64,000 nt of DNA. Origin: Thiothrix sp. UBA5583 (GTDB lineage: Bacteria > Pseudomonadota > Gammaproteobacteria > Thiotrichales > Thiotrichaceae). Shown here piece after piece: positions 1-8,436 of the stretch (the first letter of the stretch is position 1; each line of letters opens with the position of its first letter). The translations under genes and the position numbers were made by a program. The stretch spans positions 79,541-143,540 of the forward strand of contig DILV01000030.1 of NCBI GenBank assembly GCA_002425225.1, read 5' to 3'. The notes under the pieces are model-generated. The model was not told the origin of the DNA. It ran no database searches and saw nothing but the letters and a program-made list of their open reading frames with translations.

Positions 1-767
1 GCTTCCAGGGTTTTGATGATGCTGAATTTTTCAATGGTTTCATCGACCCGGCTGCGGCGGCGTACCCCGGCTGTGTCAATCAGGGTGTAGCGTTTGCCGT
101 CCCGTTCAAACGGAATGAAAATACTGTCGCGGGTTGTGCCGGGTTGGTCGAAGGCGATAACCCGTTCTTCACCCAAGATACGGTTGATCAGGGTTGACTT
201 GCCGACATTGGGACGACCGATGAACGCAATGCGGATGCTGTCGTCATCGGGCTGCTCGTCTTCATCCTGAAATTCTGCCCCCACATGATCGAGAATCTCG
301 TCAATCATTGAGGTCACACCGCGCCCTTGTGAGGCAGCAATGGTGTAGACTTGGGTAAAGCCGAGGGCGAAAAATTCTGCGGATGCCTGATCTGCATCCA
401 CCCCGTCAATCTTGTTGACCAGCAGGAATACGGGCTTGCCGGTCTGACGGATGTCGCCAGCAATTTGCTCATCCGCAGCGGTCATGCCTTGCCGACCATC
501 CACCAGAAACAGGATGGCATTGGCCTCAGAGATGGCAGCACGGGTCTGTTTCGCCATGTATTCGTCAATACCGGACTCCTCACCGCTCAGGCCGCCCGTA
601 TCAATCAGCATGTAGCCACGCCCGTTATGATCGCCGGAACCGTATTTGCGGTCACGGGTCAAACCGGGGAAATCGGCTACCAGCGCATCACGCGAGCGGG
701 TCAGACGGTTGAAAAGGGTGGATTTGCCCACATTCGGGCGACCAATCAAGGCAAGAACAGGTTTCAT
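1..767 (-). CDS. der: Ribosome-associated GTPase Der (EngA), 3' end beyond window
   Basis: Essential double-Era-like GTPase that acts in late 50S subunit assembly. The reverse strand begins with ATG at 767-765 and encodes [19 protein letters not shown], whose GRPNVGKS is the G1 loop of the first G domain. A second GRPNVGKS (about 175-225 in the window) opens the second G domain. Tandem G domains are diagnostic of Der. The second G domain is incomplete and the C-terminal KH-like domain is missing because the gene runs off the left edge: about 255 codons of the roughly 450-490 usual are present. It is divergent from galU across a 131-bp intergenic region. Identification is secure; only the C-terminus is unseen. 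Confidence 0.93.
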   Translation of the reverse strand, partial: MKPVLALIGRPNVGKSTLFNRLTRSRDALVADFPGLTRDRKYGSGDHNGRGYMLIDTGGLSGEESGIDEYMAKQTRAAISEANAILFLVDGRQGMTAADEQIAGDIRQTGKPVFLLVNKIDGVDADQASAEFFALGFTQVYTIAASQGRGVTSMIDEILDHVGAEFQDEDEQPDDDSIRIAFIGRPNVGKSTLINRILGEERVIAFDQPGTTRDSIFIPFERDGKRYTLIDTAGVRRRSRVDETIEKFSIIKTLE

Positions 768-898
768 CGGGTCATACTATGGACATACAGGCGCGATAGG
801 ATAGCATGAGGCAATGCTGATAAACAGGCTGAAATCGGTTACAGTTTTACCCATTCCCATTTTGAATTCATTTCAGAAAGTACAGAGGATCTCAATCA

Positions 899-1807
899 AT
901 GCATCATAACCATAAAGTACGCAAGGCAGTCATTCCGGTTGCAGGTCTGGGCACACGCATGTTGCCTGCCACCAAGGCCATCCCCAAGGAAATGCTGCCT
1001 ATCGTTGACAAGCCGCTGATCCAGTACGTGGTCAACGAGTGCGTAGCGGCAGGTATCAAGGAAATCGTCCTGGTGACTCATTCCAGTAAAAATTCCATCG
1101 AAAACCATTTTGATACCAGTTTCGAGCTGGAAACCATGCTGGAAAAGCGCGTTAAACGCCAGTTGCTGGGGGAAGTGCGTTCCATTTGCCCGAGTGACGT
1201 GACCATCATGCACGTGCGTCAGGGGCAGGCCAAAGGTTTGGGGCACGCCATCATGTGCGCCCATCCGATCGTGGGCAACGAGCCGTTTGCGGTGGTATTG
1301 CCGGATGTAATCATTGACGACGCTGCCAGTGACCCGAAAAAAGACAATCTTGCCACCATGCTGGATTTGTATGACGAAACCGGCTTCAGCCAGATCATGG
1401 TGGAGCCTGTGCCGAGGGAAAAAGTTTCTTCCTACGGTGTGGTAGATATTAATGGCAACACGCTGGAGCCTGGGGAATCCATCCCGATGACGGCCATTGT
1501 GGAAAAACCACCGGTTGAAGAAGCACCTTCCAACCTTGCGGTGGTTGGACGCTATGTGCTGTCACCTCATACCTGGGGCTGGCTGAAGCGCACCCCGCTG
1601 GGAGCGGGTGATGAAATCCAGTTGACTGATACCATTGGTTTGCTGATGCGTGAATATCAGGTCAACGCATTCCACCTGACGGGCAAAAGCCATGACTGTG
1701 GTTCCAAAATGGGTTATATGCGAGCCAATATCGAATATGCTTCCCGTCACCCGGAAATTGGCTCCCGTTTCAATGCCTTCCTGAAAGACTACGTGAAAAC
1801 CCTTTGA
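899..1807 (+). CDS. galU: UTP-glucose-1-phosphate uridylyltransferase GalU
   Basis: Cytoplasmic enzyme making UDP-glucose from UTP and glucose-1-phosphate for LPS, exopolysaccharide and nucleotide-sugar pathways. The 302-residue length is typical of bacterial GalU. The N-terminal nucleotide-binding signature [19 protein letters not shown] lies at about residues 16-34, and the IVEKP segment near residue 200 fits the sugar-phosphate side of the active site. The ATG is preceded by AGAGGA at suitable spacing. The stop codon is nested in TTGA, so recD starts inside the end of galU and the two are probably cotranscribed and translationally coupled. Nothing unusual in the protein. Confidence 0.95.
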   Translation: MHHNHKVRKAVIPVAGLGTRMLPATKAIPKEMLPIVDKPLIQYVVNECVAAGIKEIVLVTHSSKNSIENHFDTSFELETMLEKRVKRQLLGEVRSICPSDVTIMHVRQGQAKGLGHAIMCAHPIVGNEPFAVVLPDVIIDDAASDPKKDNLATMLDLYDETGFSQIMVEPVPREKVSSYGVVDINGNTLEPGESIPMTAIVEKPPVEEAPSNLAVVGRYVLSPHTWGWLKRTPLGAGDEIQLTDTIGLLMREYQVNAFHLTGKSHDCGSKMGYMRANIEYASRHPEIGSRFNAFLKDYVKTL

Positions 1808-3420
1808 GCCAACCCACTTACCACCCACTGGATGAACAGCTTGCCAGCCTGATGTACCGGCTGGCAGGTACGGCTGCGGATACAGCGGGTTTGGGCAAGC
1901 TGGTTCGGCATGTCAGTGCCAGTACCCGTGAAGGGATTATTGCTGCACCGCTGGTCGATGTGCCGGTGGATGTGGCAAGTCTGCTGGCTAGCGGGGTGGT
2001 GGGGGAACCGGGTGAATATAAGCCGCTGATTGTGGAAGGTTCCCATGCCTGGCTTTACCGTTACTGGCTATATGAGCAGCGGCTGGCACAGTGCATCCGG
2101 GCAAGGAGGGTGGCAGGAGAGACATCGGCAGAGGTAGCCGACCTGCAACAGATCGCGGTCGAGATGGCTTTGCGCCAGCGTTTCCTGATCATTTCCGGTG
2201 GCCCCGGAACCGGCAAAACCACCACTGTGACTCGTATCCTTGCGCATTTGCTAGAGCAGGGAATCCGTCCTGAACGTATCTTGCTGGCAGCTCCGACCGG
2301 CAAGGCAGCGATGCGGATGCAGGAGTCCATCAGAGATACCAAGCAGCGCTTGGCATTACCTGCTGAAATAGCTGCAAGTATTCCCGAGCAGGCCAGCACC
2401 TTGCACCGTCTGCTGGGTTATATCCCCAACCGGGTGGGTTTCCGGCATACACCAGAAAATCCTTTGCCCGCCGATGTGGTGATTGTGGATGAAGCCTCCA
2501 TGATCGACATTTCGTTGATGACCCACCTGTTTGAGGCGGTAGCACCACAGGCGAAGCTCATTTTGCTGGGAGACAAGGATCAGCTTGCTTCGGTGGAAAC
2601 CGGCTCGATTTTCCGGGATCTGTGTGCTGGTGAGGCATTGGCGGGCAACAAGGTGGTCTTGCAAAAAAGCCATCGCTTTGCTGCCGAAGATGGTATCGGG
2701 CAACTGGCGCAGGCTATCCGTATTGCTGACGAGGAGCGGATGTTGGAAGTGCTGACTTCCCCTGCTTACCCCGAAGTGGTGCTGGATGATGGTGCTGACG
2801 GACTGGATGCTGCACAGCTACGAGCTGGCTGGCAAGCCTACCTACAGGCGGTGCAGGTTGGGGATCACGCGGCTATCTTTGCTGCGTTCAATACCTTGCG
2901 TATCCTGACCCCCTTGCGCAAAGGGCGTTTGGGAGTAGAAACGCTCAATGTATGGGTTGATGGCGTAATGCAAAAACACTTGCCTGCGCATGGAGCTGCC
3001 AGCAAGCCGTGGTATGTAGGTAGGCCGGTGATGGTGACGCAGAATGATTACCGCCAGAACCTGTTCAATGGCGACATCGGCATTGCCTTGCCTGCCAGTA
3101 ACGGTGAATTGCGCGTCTGGTTTCCGACCGGGGAAGCCGGAAAATTCCGTGCCATCGCCCCCATTCGCTTGCCTGCGCATGAGACGGCTTGGGCAATGAC
3201 CATTCATAAAAGCCAGGGTTCGGAATTTAATCATGTATTACTGGTTTTGCCGGAACTGGATGATCTACCGCTGCTGGGCAGGGAATTGCTGTATACCGCT
3301 GTCACCCGTGCCAAAACGGGCATTCATGTACTAGCCAGCCGGGCTACCTTGCGCCGAGCCTTACAGCAGGTCACGCCACCTTCTTCACGTTTGCAGGAAC
3401 GCTTGCAGGCATCAGCCTGA
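1804..3420 (+). CDS. recD: Exodeoxyribonuclease V alpha subunit RecD
   Basis: SF1B 5'-3' helicase subunit of RecBCD, which processes double-strand breaks and degrades foreign linear DNA. Visible motifs are Walker A GPGTGKTT (about 133-140), VDEASMID (motif II), LLGDKDQL (motif III), [10 protein letters not shown] and YTAVTRAK (motifs V/VI). The short N-terminal domain before the helicase core fits RecD1 rather than the longer RecD2. The length is 538 aa, slightly shorter than E. coli RecD (608). The start is taken as TTG at 1804, overlapping the galU stop in TTGA. No recB or recC is adjacent, which is unusual because the subunits are often clustered. Its 3' end overlaps the convergent downstream gene by 9 bp. 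Confidence 0.9.
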   Translation: MSQPTYHPLDEQLASLMYRLAGTAADTAGLGKLVRHVSASTREGIIAAPLVDVPVDVASLLASGVVGEPGEYKPLIVEGSHAWLYRYWLYEQRLAQCIRARRVAGETSAEVADLQQIAVEMALRQRFLIISGGPGTGKTTTVTRILAHLLEQGIRPERILLAAPTGKAAMRMQESIRDTKQRLALPAEIAASIPEQASTLHRLLGYIPNRVGFRHTPENPLPADVVIVDEASMIDISLMTHLFEAVAPQAKLILLGDKDQLASVETGSIFRDLCAGEALAGNKVVLQKSHRFAAEDGIGQLAQAIRIADEERMLEVLTSPAYPEVVLDDGADGLDAAQLRAGWQAYLQAVQVGDHAAIFAAFNTLRILTPLRKGRLGVETLNVWVDGVMQKHLPAHGAASKPWYVGRPVMVTQNDYRQNLFNGDIGIALPASNGELRVWFPTGEAGKFRAIAPIRLPAHETAWAMTIHKSQGSEFNHVLLVLPELDDLPLLGRELLYTAVTRAKTGIHVLASRATLRRALQQVTPPSSRLQERLQASA

Positions 3421-4605
3421 TACCCTTCCCCATACAGCAAATACAGGATCAGACAGGTTTTTTTCACGGATATGTGGGTCATCTTTGGGGCGCGGCAAGC
3501 CTTGGATGGATTCCGTATGCAAATGACTGAAACAGCCGGTACGCAAGAAGTAATCCAGTACCAGCCCTTGGCGTTCAAACGGGTGCATTTCCGTCCAGAT
3601 GTCGACGACTTTGGTGGGAAACCAGCGGTCAGAAAATGTCATGACCACGATGCCACCCAGACGGGTAACGCGGGCAATTTCGCGCATCACTGCCAAGGGC
3701 TGGGTCAGGTATTCCACCGACACGGTACAGATGACCGCATCAAATTGCCGGTCGGCAAAAGGCAGTTGCGGCTGCTGGTTCAGATTCTGTACCAGTCTGG
3801 TTTGCAGGCGCGGGTTGGCCTCCAGTTCTGCCTGATTCATGCCCAGTCCGGTGACGTGCAAGTCTGTCAGAGAGGCTGGCAGGTGTGATGTCCAACTACT
3901 CATCAGGTCGAGAATTTTCATGCCGGAATACAGTAGGCGAGCGTAGAGGCGGCTGACTTCCGCCAGGGCGGTTTTGTCCAGATGGTTGACCATGCGTGGA
4001 TTGCTGTAAAACTGGTTGTCAGCGCGGTTATCCATGCGGATGAAGGGGTAACTGCTGTAAAAATCGCTGCGCGTACCGGGGTAAGGAACCTGCAAGCCGG
4101 AGCCTTTAGCTAACAGCATGTCGGTAATGGTGCTGTGGCTGCCTGTTTGGATGGGTTTTGCTTCCAGATAATGGGCTGTCAGGGTCAGTGGGTAGCGTGC
4201 CAGCGGGTGGTTGAGGTCGCCGGTCAGTTGCCCGGCTGCTTTGCCAATGAGGCGGAAGGGTGTGAAATTGTTTTTGTGACAGCAGAGGGCTTCGCTGGCA
4301 AAGCCTTGCGGGTAAAACCTGCCAATACGGGGTTCAATACTCATTAAACGTTGCCTGCCCTCAAACAGCCGGTCAGGAAATGTCCTGATGCGGTTTGTAT
4401 CATGAGGTGAGACCAGTTCTCCGGCAGCAAATGAGGTCGTACAGCTTTTGCCCACATCCAGTTGGCAGAGGTCAGGCATTATGCGGTCGGGGAGGGTATT
4501 CCGCCCGATGTCTACTGAATTGATAAAATAACGGTCATGGTGATGGGCAACTTCACTTTGCCAACTGAGGGCAAATTCAAAAGAGGCGCATTGGGTTTTT
4601 TCCAT
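3412..4605 (-). CDS. FKBP-like domain fused to class I SAM-dependent methyltransferase
   Basis: Predicted 397-aa cytosolic two-domain protein. The N-terminal third (about residues 35-150) contains RIGRFYPQG and DLNHPLARYPL, resembling the flap and DFNHPLAG strand of SlyD/FKBP peptidyl-prolyl isomerases. The C-terminal half holds a methyltransferase fold: MKILDLMSSW (motif I region, about 229), FDAVICTVSVEYL (motif IV region, about 288) and ARVTRLGGIVVMTF (about 311). The classical GxGxG of motif I is degenerate, here DLMSS. ATG at 4605 is preferred; an in-frame TTG at 4641 would add 12 residues. It is convergent with recD, the two ends overlapping by 9 bp. Substrate unknown; the assignment rests on motifs only. 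Confidence 0.7.
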   Translation of the reverse strand: MEKTQCASFEFALSWQSEVAHHHDRYFINSVDIGRNTLPDRIMPDLCQLDVGKSCTTSFAAGELVSPHDTNRIRTFPDRLFEGRQRLMSIEPRIGRFYPQGFASEALCCHKNNFTPFRLIGKAAGQLTGDLNHPLARYPLTLTAHYLEAKPIQTGSHSTITDMLLAKGSGLQVPYPGTRSDFYSSYPFIRMDNRADNQFYSNPRMVNHLDKTALAEVSRLYARLLYSGMKILDLMSSWTSHLPASLTDLHVTGLGMNQAELEANPRLQTRLVQNLNQQPQLPFADRQFDAVICTVSVEYLTQPLAVMREIARVTRLGGIVVMTFSDRWFPTKVVDIWTEMHPFERQGLVLDYFLRTGCFSHLHTESIQGLPRPKDDPHIREKNLSDPVFAVWGRVSG

Positions 4606-4710
4606 GCGGCGCGACCCTGTTGATGATGGTGGTATCACCAAACTTACCGGTTCCGCAGGATGTCGGCGAATAACCCGACATCCATCATAGAAATCAGGCG
4701 GATGGCAGGA

Positions 4711-7113
4711 TCAGCAACCGTTCCACCAGCATTTGCCCTGCGCTTCCTGGAATTTCAGGGATGCGTCGTATTTGGGGGCGCTGGTGCGGGGTTGCAACAG
4801 ACGTTCCTTGATGCCGAACATGCCGTATTTGTGGAATGACTGTGGTTGAGTGTACAGCATGAACTGTGCTCCACCTGCTGTTTTCCAGTTGTTCAGCATG
4901 GTTGTATAGCGTTCAGCCATGCGTGGGTCACGGTTGGCAGCTTCAAACAGGTTGCGCAGGTTGGTTTTGCGGGTGTCGTCAATGGTCGAGTCTGCCCACT
5001 GGATAATCAGGTGCTGTCCACCCTCATACACAAACAACTGCTTTCCGTAAGTGTTGGCAACGGTTTTTTGTTGTGTCATTTGGGTTTGCAGAGCAGCTAT
5101 GCCATACGGTGATTTGGTATTGTCAATAATGTTGAAAACATCATCAATGGATGTTGCCTCCGTCAGTACCAGCGGGACACTGGTTGTGTCCTGACAGGTG
5201 GAATGGCTGCTACGGTTCCAGCAACCATAAAAATAGGCACCCATCGCCAGTCCATCAATATAGCCAAGTGAACCATCATTTTTGTCTTTCAGGTATTTCA
5301 GCATACCGTTTGATAAGTCCTTGTTGGCCTGATAAGTGCCAAGGATATTAACCAGTCGGGTACGCCCGCCAAAGGCTGTTTCCCATAGCCGGAAAATTTC
5401 CACGGAACGTTTGGCAGTGTAGTACGCCCCATCCCAGAAGGGATTGGCAGAAGGTGTATACAAGCCTTTGCCTTTTTCACGGGCATACAAAGCCCCCCAA
5501 AACGAATCATTCCAGGTTTCATTGCTGTATTCGACATGGGCTTTCAAACCTGATTTGAGGTTATCACGCACATAGTTGGCATAATTGGTTACATAATCAT
5601 CGGTGGCATTGTGAGGGATGGTGAACCAGGGATGGGCATTTAACTGGTTGGCAAGTGCAACGGCAACTTCCAGTGGTGCGCCACGTGCATAACGGTCTAG
5701 CAATGGGATACGGGCTGAGCCTCCCCATGTTGCTGTATCCAGTTTCGCCCGCTGATCCCATGTGAAATCCTGCAACAGGCAGTTGGTGTAGTCAGCGCCT
5801 GTTTTGCCATTGCAGGCAGACTTGCTGGGGCTTGCTTCCATCAGGTTCATCATGCGAATTACCCGGAAATCCTTCATGAAATTCAGGTAATCAGGGTTGA
5901 AGACGATGGCGTTGTTGTTGCGGCTGGAACCCATCAGGGATGCCTCAAAACTTTTGTAGGTTCCGGGGCAGTCAGCAGAGCCTGATACGCGCACAAACGG
6001 GTTTCCCTCACAAATGCCTCCGGGCATGATGACGCGGATGTTGCGGATGGGATTGGCTGGGTTGTTGGCAGAGATTGACAAATCCATGCGACTGACTTTG
6101 ACGGCGGAGCCGCTGAACTGGATATTGATGGTGTCCTTTTTGTTGGCTGTATCTCTTGAAACCAGTTGGGCATAGTTGCCATACGTGATTGTACCTTCCC
6201 CCTCGTACAACACGGTGTATATACCTGCGGGAACAGTCTCTGCTGTGGCATTGTTCAACAGGATGGTTCTGATGGTGCAAGTAGTGCCGGGTGCAGAGGT
6301 TGGCCAGCCATTGCTGTCAAAACTGATTTGTGAATTGTCCGTGCATGACGACAGTTCGCGGAAGGGGCGAGCAACTCTGAAAATATCCGCAAAAGGTACT
6401 GCTTGTACAACCTCATCCTGCTCCGCCTGCGGTGCTTCGGTATTGATACCTAGCGAAGAGCTAAACAGCGGTTTGAGCGTAATACCGGAAGCAGAAAGCT
6501 GCTGTGCCAGACTGCTTTGGAACTGGTCGGTCGAGCTTGTGAATGAGAGGGTTAGGGTGTCAGTCAGTGGTAACAACTGGATACCATCGCTGCTGTTGCG
6601 ACCATCGTCCAGGGTTAACAACAAGGCTTCCAGATTTTTTTTCACGTTGTATTGGCAGGCGGCAGGGTCAGCCGACGAGGTGCAAAAACCGGCAGCAATA
6701 TCCGCCTGTGTAATGGTGGTTTTGGCAGGAATGCTGACTTGGGTGTTGCCGATGAACAAGGTGATGTTTTCACCGGATGTATAAGAAATGTCACCGTTGG
6801 CTGCTGTCTCTCTCATGCTAATGGTTGGTGTGGAGTAATCCAGCCCGGCAAGTGAAACCTGGACATTGTTGTTGGTAGGGTCAAGAAACACCACGCGGCC
6901 TGCGGTGATAGAGCCACCATTACCACCACCGCCGGTATCGCCGCCGCCACCTCCACCACCGCCGCCTCCACAAGCAGTCAGGGCAATCAAACCGGCAGCC
7001 ACGACCCCATATTTCAGGTAAGCTGTTTTCAGGATAAGACCGTTATTGGTGGAAAGCCATGTCAAAAGTCTGAGCACGACTGAAATTCCTGATGGACAAA
7101 ATGATGTCTGCAT
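4711..7113 (-). CDS. Large lipoprotein with poly-Gly tether and glycoside-hydrolase-like C-terminal domain
   Basis: 800-aa predicted lipoprotein. The start ATG at 7113 has GGAG six bases upstream; ATG at 7125 gives four extra residues without a ribosome binding site. A hydrophobic segment ends in GLIALTAC, a lipobox, followed by a glycine-rich linker of about 20 residues. The middle (about 60-390) looks like beta-rich modules. The C-terminal half (about 400-800) carries WFTIPHNATDDYVTNYANYV and KAHVEYSNETWN; an Asn-Glu pair after a hydrophobic strand resembles the acid/base site of clan GH-A glycosidases. That enzymatic reading is inference. The C-terminus ends Cys-Trp-Trp-Asn-Gly-Cys. It is divergent from a small lipoprotein gene, suggesting a shared regulatory region of 65 bp. 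Confidence 0.65.
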   Translation of the reverse strand: MQTSFCPSGISVVLRLLTWLSTNNGLILKTAYLKYGVVAAGLIALTACGGGGGGGGGGDTGGGGNGGSITAGRVVFLDPTNNNVQVSLAGLDYSTPTISMRETAANGDISYTSGENITLFIGNTQVSIPAKTTITQADIAAGFCTSSADPAACQYNVKKNLEALLLTLDDGRNSSDGIQLLPLTDTLTLSFTSSTDQFQSSLAQQLSASGITLKPLFSSSLGINTEAPQAEQDEVVQAVPFADIFRVARPFRELSSCTDNSQISFDSNGWPTSAPGTTCTIRTILLNNATAETVPAGIYTVLYEGEGTITYGNYAQLVSRDTANKKDTINIQFSGSAVKVSRMDLSISANNPANPIRNIRVIMPGGICEGNPFVRVSGSADCPGTYKSFEASLMGSSRNNNAIVFNPDYLNFMKDFRVIRMMNLMEASPSKSACNGKTGADYTNCLLQDFTWDQRAKLDTATWGGSARIPLLDRYARGAPLEVAVALANQLNAHPWFTIPHNATDDYVTNYANYVRDNLKSGLKAHVEYSNETWNDSFWGALYAREKGKGLYTPSANPFWDGAYYTAKRSVEIFRLWETAFGGRTRLVNILGTYQANKDLSNGMLKYLKDKNDGSLGYIDGLAMGAYFYGCWNRSSHSTCQDTTSVPLVLTEATSIDDVFNIIDNTKSPYGIAALQTQMTQQKTVANTYGKQLFVYEGGQHLIIQWADSTIDDTRKTNLRNLFEAANRDPRMAERYTTMLNNWKTAGGAQFMLYTQPQSFHKYGMFGIKERLLQPRTSAPKYDASLKFQEAQGKCWWNGC

Positions 7114-7178
7114 GATGCGCTCCATGACTGAGAGAAGGATGGCTTGTTAATGACTAATAATTTGGACAAGGAGTATCC

Positions 7179-7598
7179 ATGAAAATTCCGTTTATGACTA
7201 TTGCGATTGCCATTTTATTATCCGCCTGTAATTCAGTTAAGAGTAGTGCGACAAACGAATTAACCAGCACATTTGCCAGTAGCGAACCCAAGCCGGTAGT
7301 CATAAGTAACCAGCGCAATCTTCGCGCTGCTGTTTATGTCGCAGGGGAAAGCGCAATGGTTCGAGTCGGTGAACAGTCTGAGCAGATTCTGACCGGGATC
7401 AACCCGATGTTATATCAAGACTACAGCAGTGTTTTTTTCAGGACGCATGACCTTGACCGTGACGGGTTGAGTGAAGTTGCGGTATTGGCAAGCACCAGTT
7501 TCGGTGGGGTGAATCTGTGCTACGACGTGTTTCACTACCATCTGACCAGCGGCAAATTTACTCGCAGGCTGGAAAACTTTTACTGCACGGGGCGCTGA
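7179..7598 (+). CDS. Small putative lipoprotein
   Basis: 139-aa hypothetical protein. The N-terminus MKIPFMTIAIAILLSAC is a short lipoprotein signal peptide with lipobox LLSAC, predicting a lipid-anchored envelope protein. Around residues 85-105 there is HDLDRDGLSEVAVLA, an FG-GAP/EF-hand-like Asp-rich loop often seen in Ca-binding beta-propeller blades. Two cysteines near the C-terminus might form a disulfide. AAGGAG lies just upstream of the ATG. It is divergent from the large lipoprotein gene, which suggests but does not prove a functional link. No family recognised. Confidence 0.6.
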   Translation: MKIPFMTIAIAILLSACNSVKSSATNELTSTFASSEPKPVVISNQRNLRAAVYVAGESAMVRVGEQSEQILTGINPMLYQDYSSVFFRTHDLDRDGLSEVAVLASTSFGGVNLCYDVFHYHLTSGKFTRRLENFYCTGR

Positions 7599-7625
7599 AC
7601 GGTTGTGGCTTGCTTAAAATATGAT

Positions 7626-7696
7626 CGAATTTTTCATCAAATTCGTAAGGTTGCAATGTTACGATTTTGTTAAATCATGAAGATCATTTAACAAAA
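7626..7696 (+). promoter_or_regulatory. Tandem inverted repeats in the leader of the HhH/lysine-rich gene
   Basis: Three consecutive dyads precede the ribosome binding site: CGAATTT/AAATTCG (7626-7632, 7639-7645, 6-nt loop), CGTAA/TTACG (7644-7648, 7659-7663), and the perfect 11-bp TTTTGTTAAAT/ATTTAACAAAA (7665-7675, 7686-7696, 10-nt loop). The AAGGAG at 7701-7706 follows directly. They could be AT-rich operators or RNA hairpins; which is not decidable from sequence. Confidence 0.5.
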
Positions 7697-7714
7697 ACAG
7701 AAGGAGTCCTTTTG

Positions 7715-8275
7715 ATGGAACACAATCTTGCTGATGTGAAATATGTTGGCCCTACCACCCTCACCAAACTGGCTGATGCAGGTATTACCACTGTCGAGCA
7801 ACTTGCAGCACTGTCAGCAGAAGAGCTGGCGGCTGTACCGGGTATCGGGGCGAAAAATGCCCCAGCTATGCTTGCTAGTGCGCAGGAACTGCTGAATCCG
7901 CAGCCAGAACAGGCTGAAGCTGTTGCCAGCGTTGCTTCCGAACAGGAAATGGACGTTGTGGTGGAAGCTGCTGCCGAAGCTGCCGTTGAGAATGAAGCGG
8001 TGCAAGACGCAGCAGATGACCAGCTTGCTGTTGACGCTGCGGTTGTGGTTGCTGAGGAAGTCGCTGATACGGAAGCAGATGACGAGGGCAAGTCTGACAA
8101 GAAGCAGAAAAAAGCGAAAAAGCAAGCCAAAAAGGCTGAGAAAAAAGCGCTCAAGAAAGCCCGCAAGCAGGAAAAAGAAGCCAAGAAAGCTGCCCGCAAA
8201 ATTGAGAAAAAGGCTAAAAAAGCTGCCAAGAAAGCCGCAAAAAAGGCTAAAAAGAAAAAAGACAAGCAGGATTGA
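7715..8275 (+). CDS. Helix-hairpin-helix protein with histone-H1-like lysine-rich tail
   Basis: 186-aa predicted DNA-binding protein. Residues about 5-58 form a helix-hairpin-helix pair: YVGPTTLTKLADAGITTVEQL, then AAVPGIGAKNAPAML with the GIG hairpin, as in RuvA, PolX and RNA polymerase alpha tails. An acidic, Ala/Glu-rich linker follows (about 65-125). The last 60 residues are almost entirely Lys/Ala (KKAKKQAKKAEKKA-type repeats), like bacterial histone-H1-like nucleoid proteins. ATG at 7715 is chosen because AAGGAG sits 8 nt upstream; the longer in-frame start at 7667 lies inside the inverted-repeat leader. A role in chromosome compaction is inference. Opposite-strand ORFs here are artefacts of the AAG/GCC-biased composition. 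Confidence 0.75.
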   Translation: MEHNLADVKYVGPTTLTKLADAGITTVEQLAALSAEELAAVPGIGAKNAPAMLASAQELLNPQPEQAEAVASVASEQEMDVVVEAAAEAAVENEAVQDAADDQLAVDAAVVVAEEVADTEADDEGKSDKKQKKAKKQAKKAEKKALKKARKQEKEAKKAARKIEKKAKKAAKKAAKKAKKKKDKQD

Positions 8276-8436
8276 TATTAGCCTGCGGAGGTGGTCGGGT
8301 TGTTTGCTGCTGGGTGGGGAGGCGTGCATTCCTCATCCCTGACACAATTTCTTAACGTATCTGCCACAGAATATTCAAATTTGCGCGTTAGGCTGGTACA
8401 CCATGAGTTTTCCCGGCATCAGCAAAGGATCCCCTG

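Noticed and set aside
351..809. Plus-strand ORF of 152 codons at the left end
   Set aside because: Antisense to der, whose GRPNVGKS motifs are clear on the minus strand.
7360..7385. TTCGAGTC-like segment as a tRNA T-arm
   Set aside because: No acceptor stem or other arms around it; it lies in a coding sequence.
7684..8329. Minus-strand ORFs opposite the lysine-rich gene
   Set aside because: Phe/Ala/Ser-rich products are the antisense of AAG/GCC codons; no start signals.
8340..8436. Pho box before the PhoX-family gene
   Set aside because: CTGACAC occurs but the second half-site matches the CTGTCAT consensus poorly.
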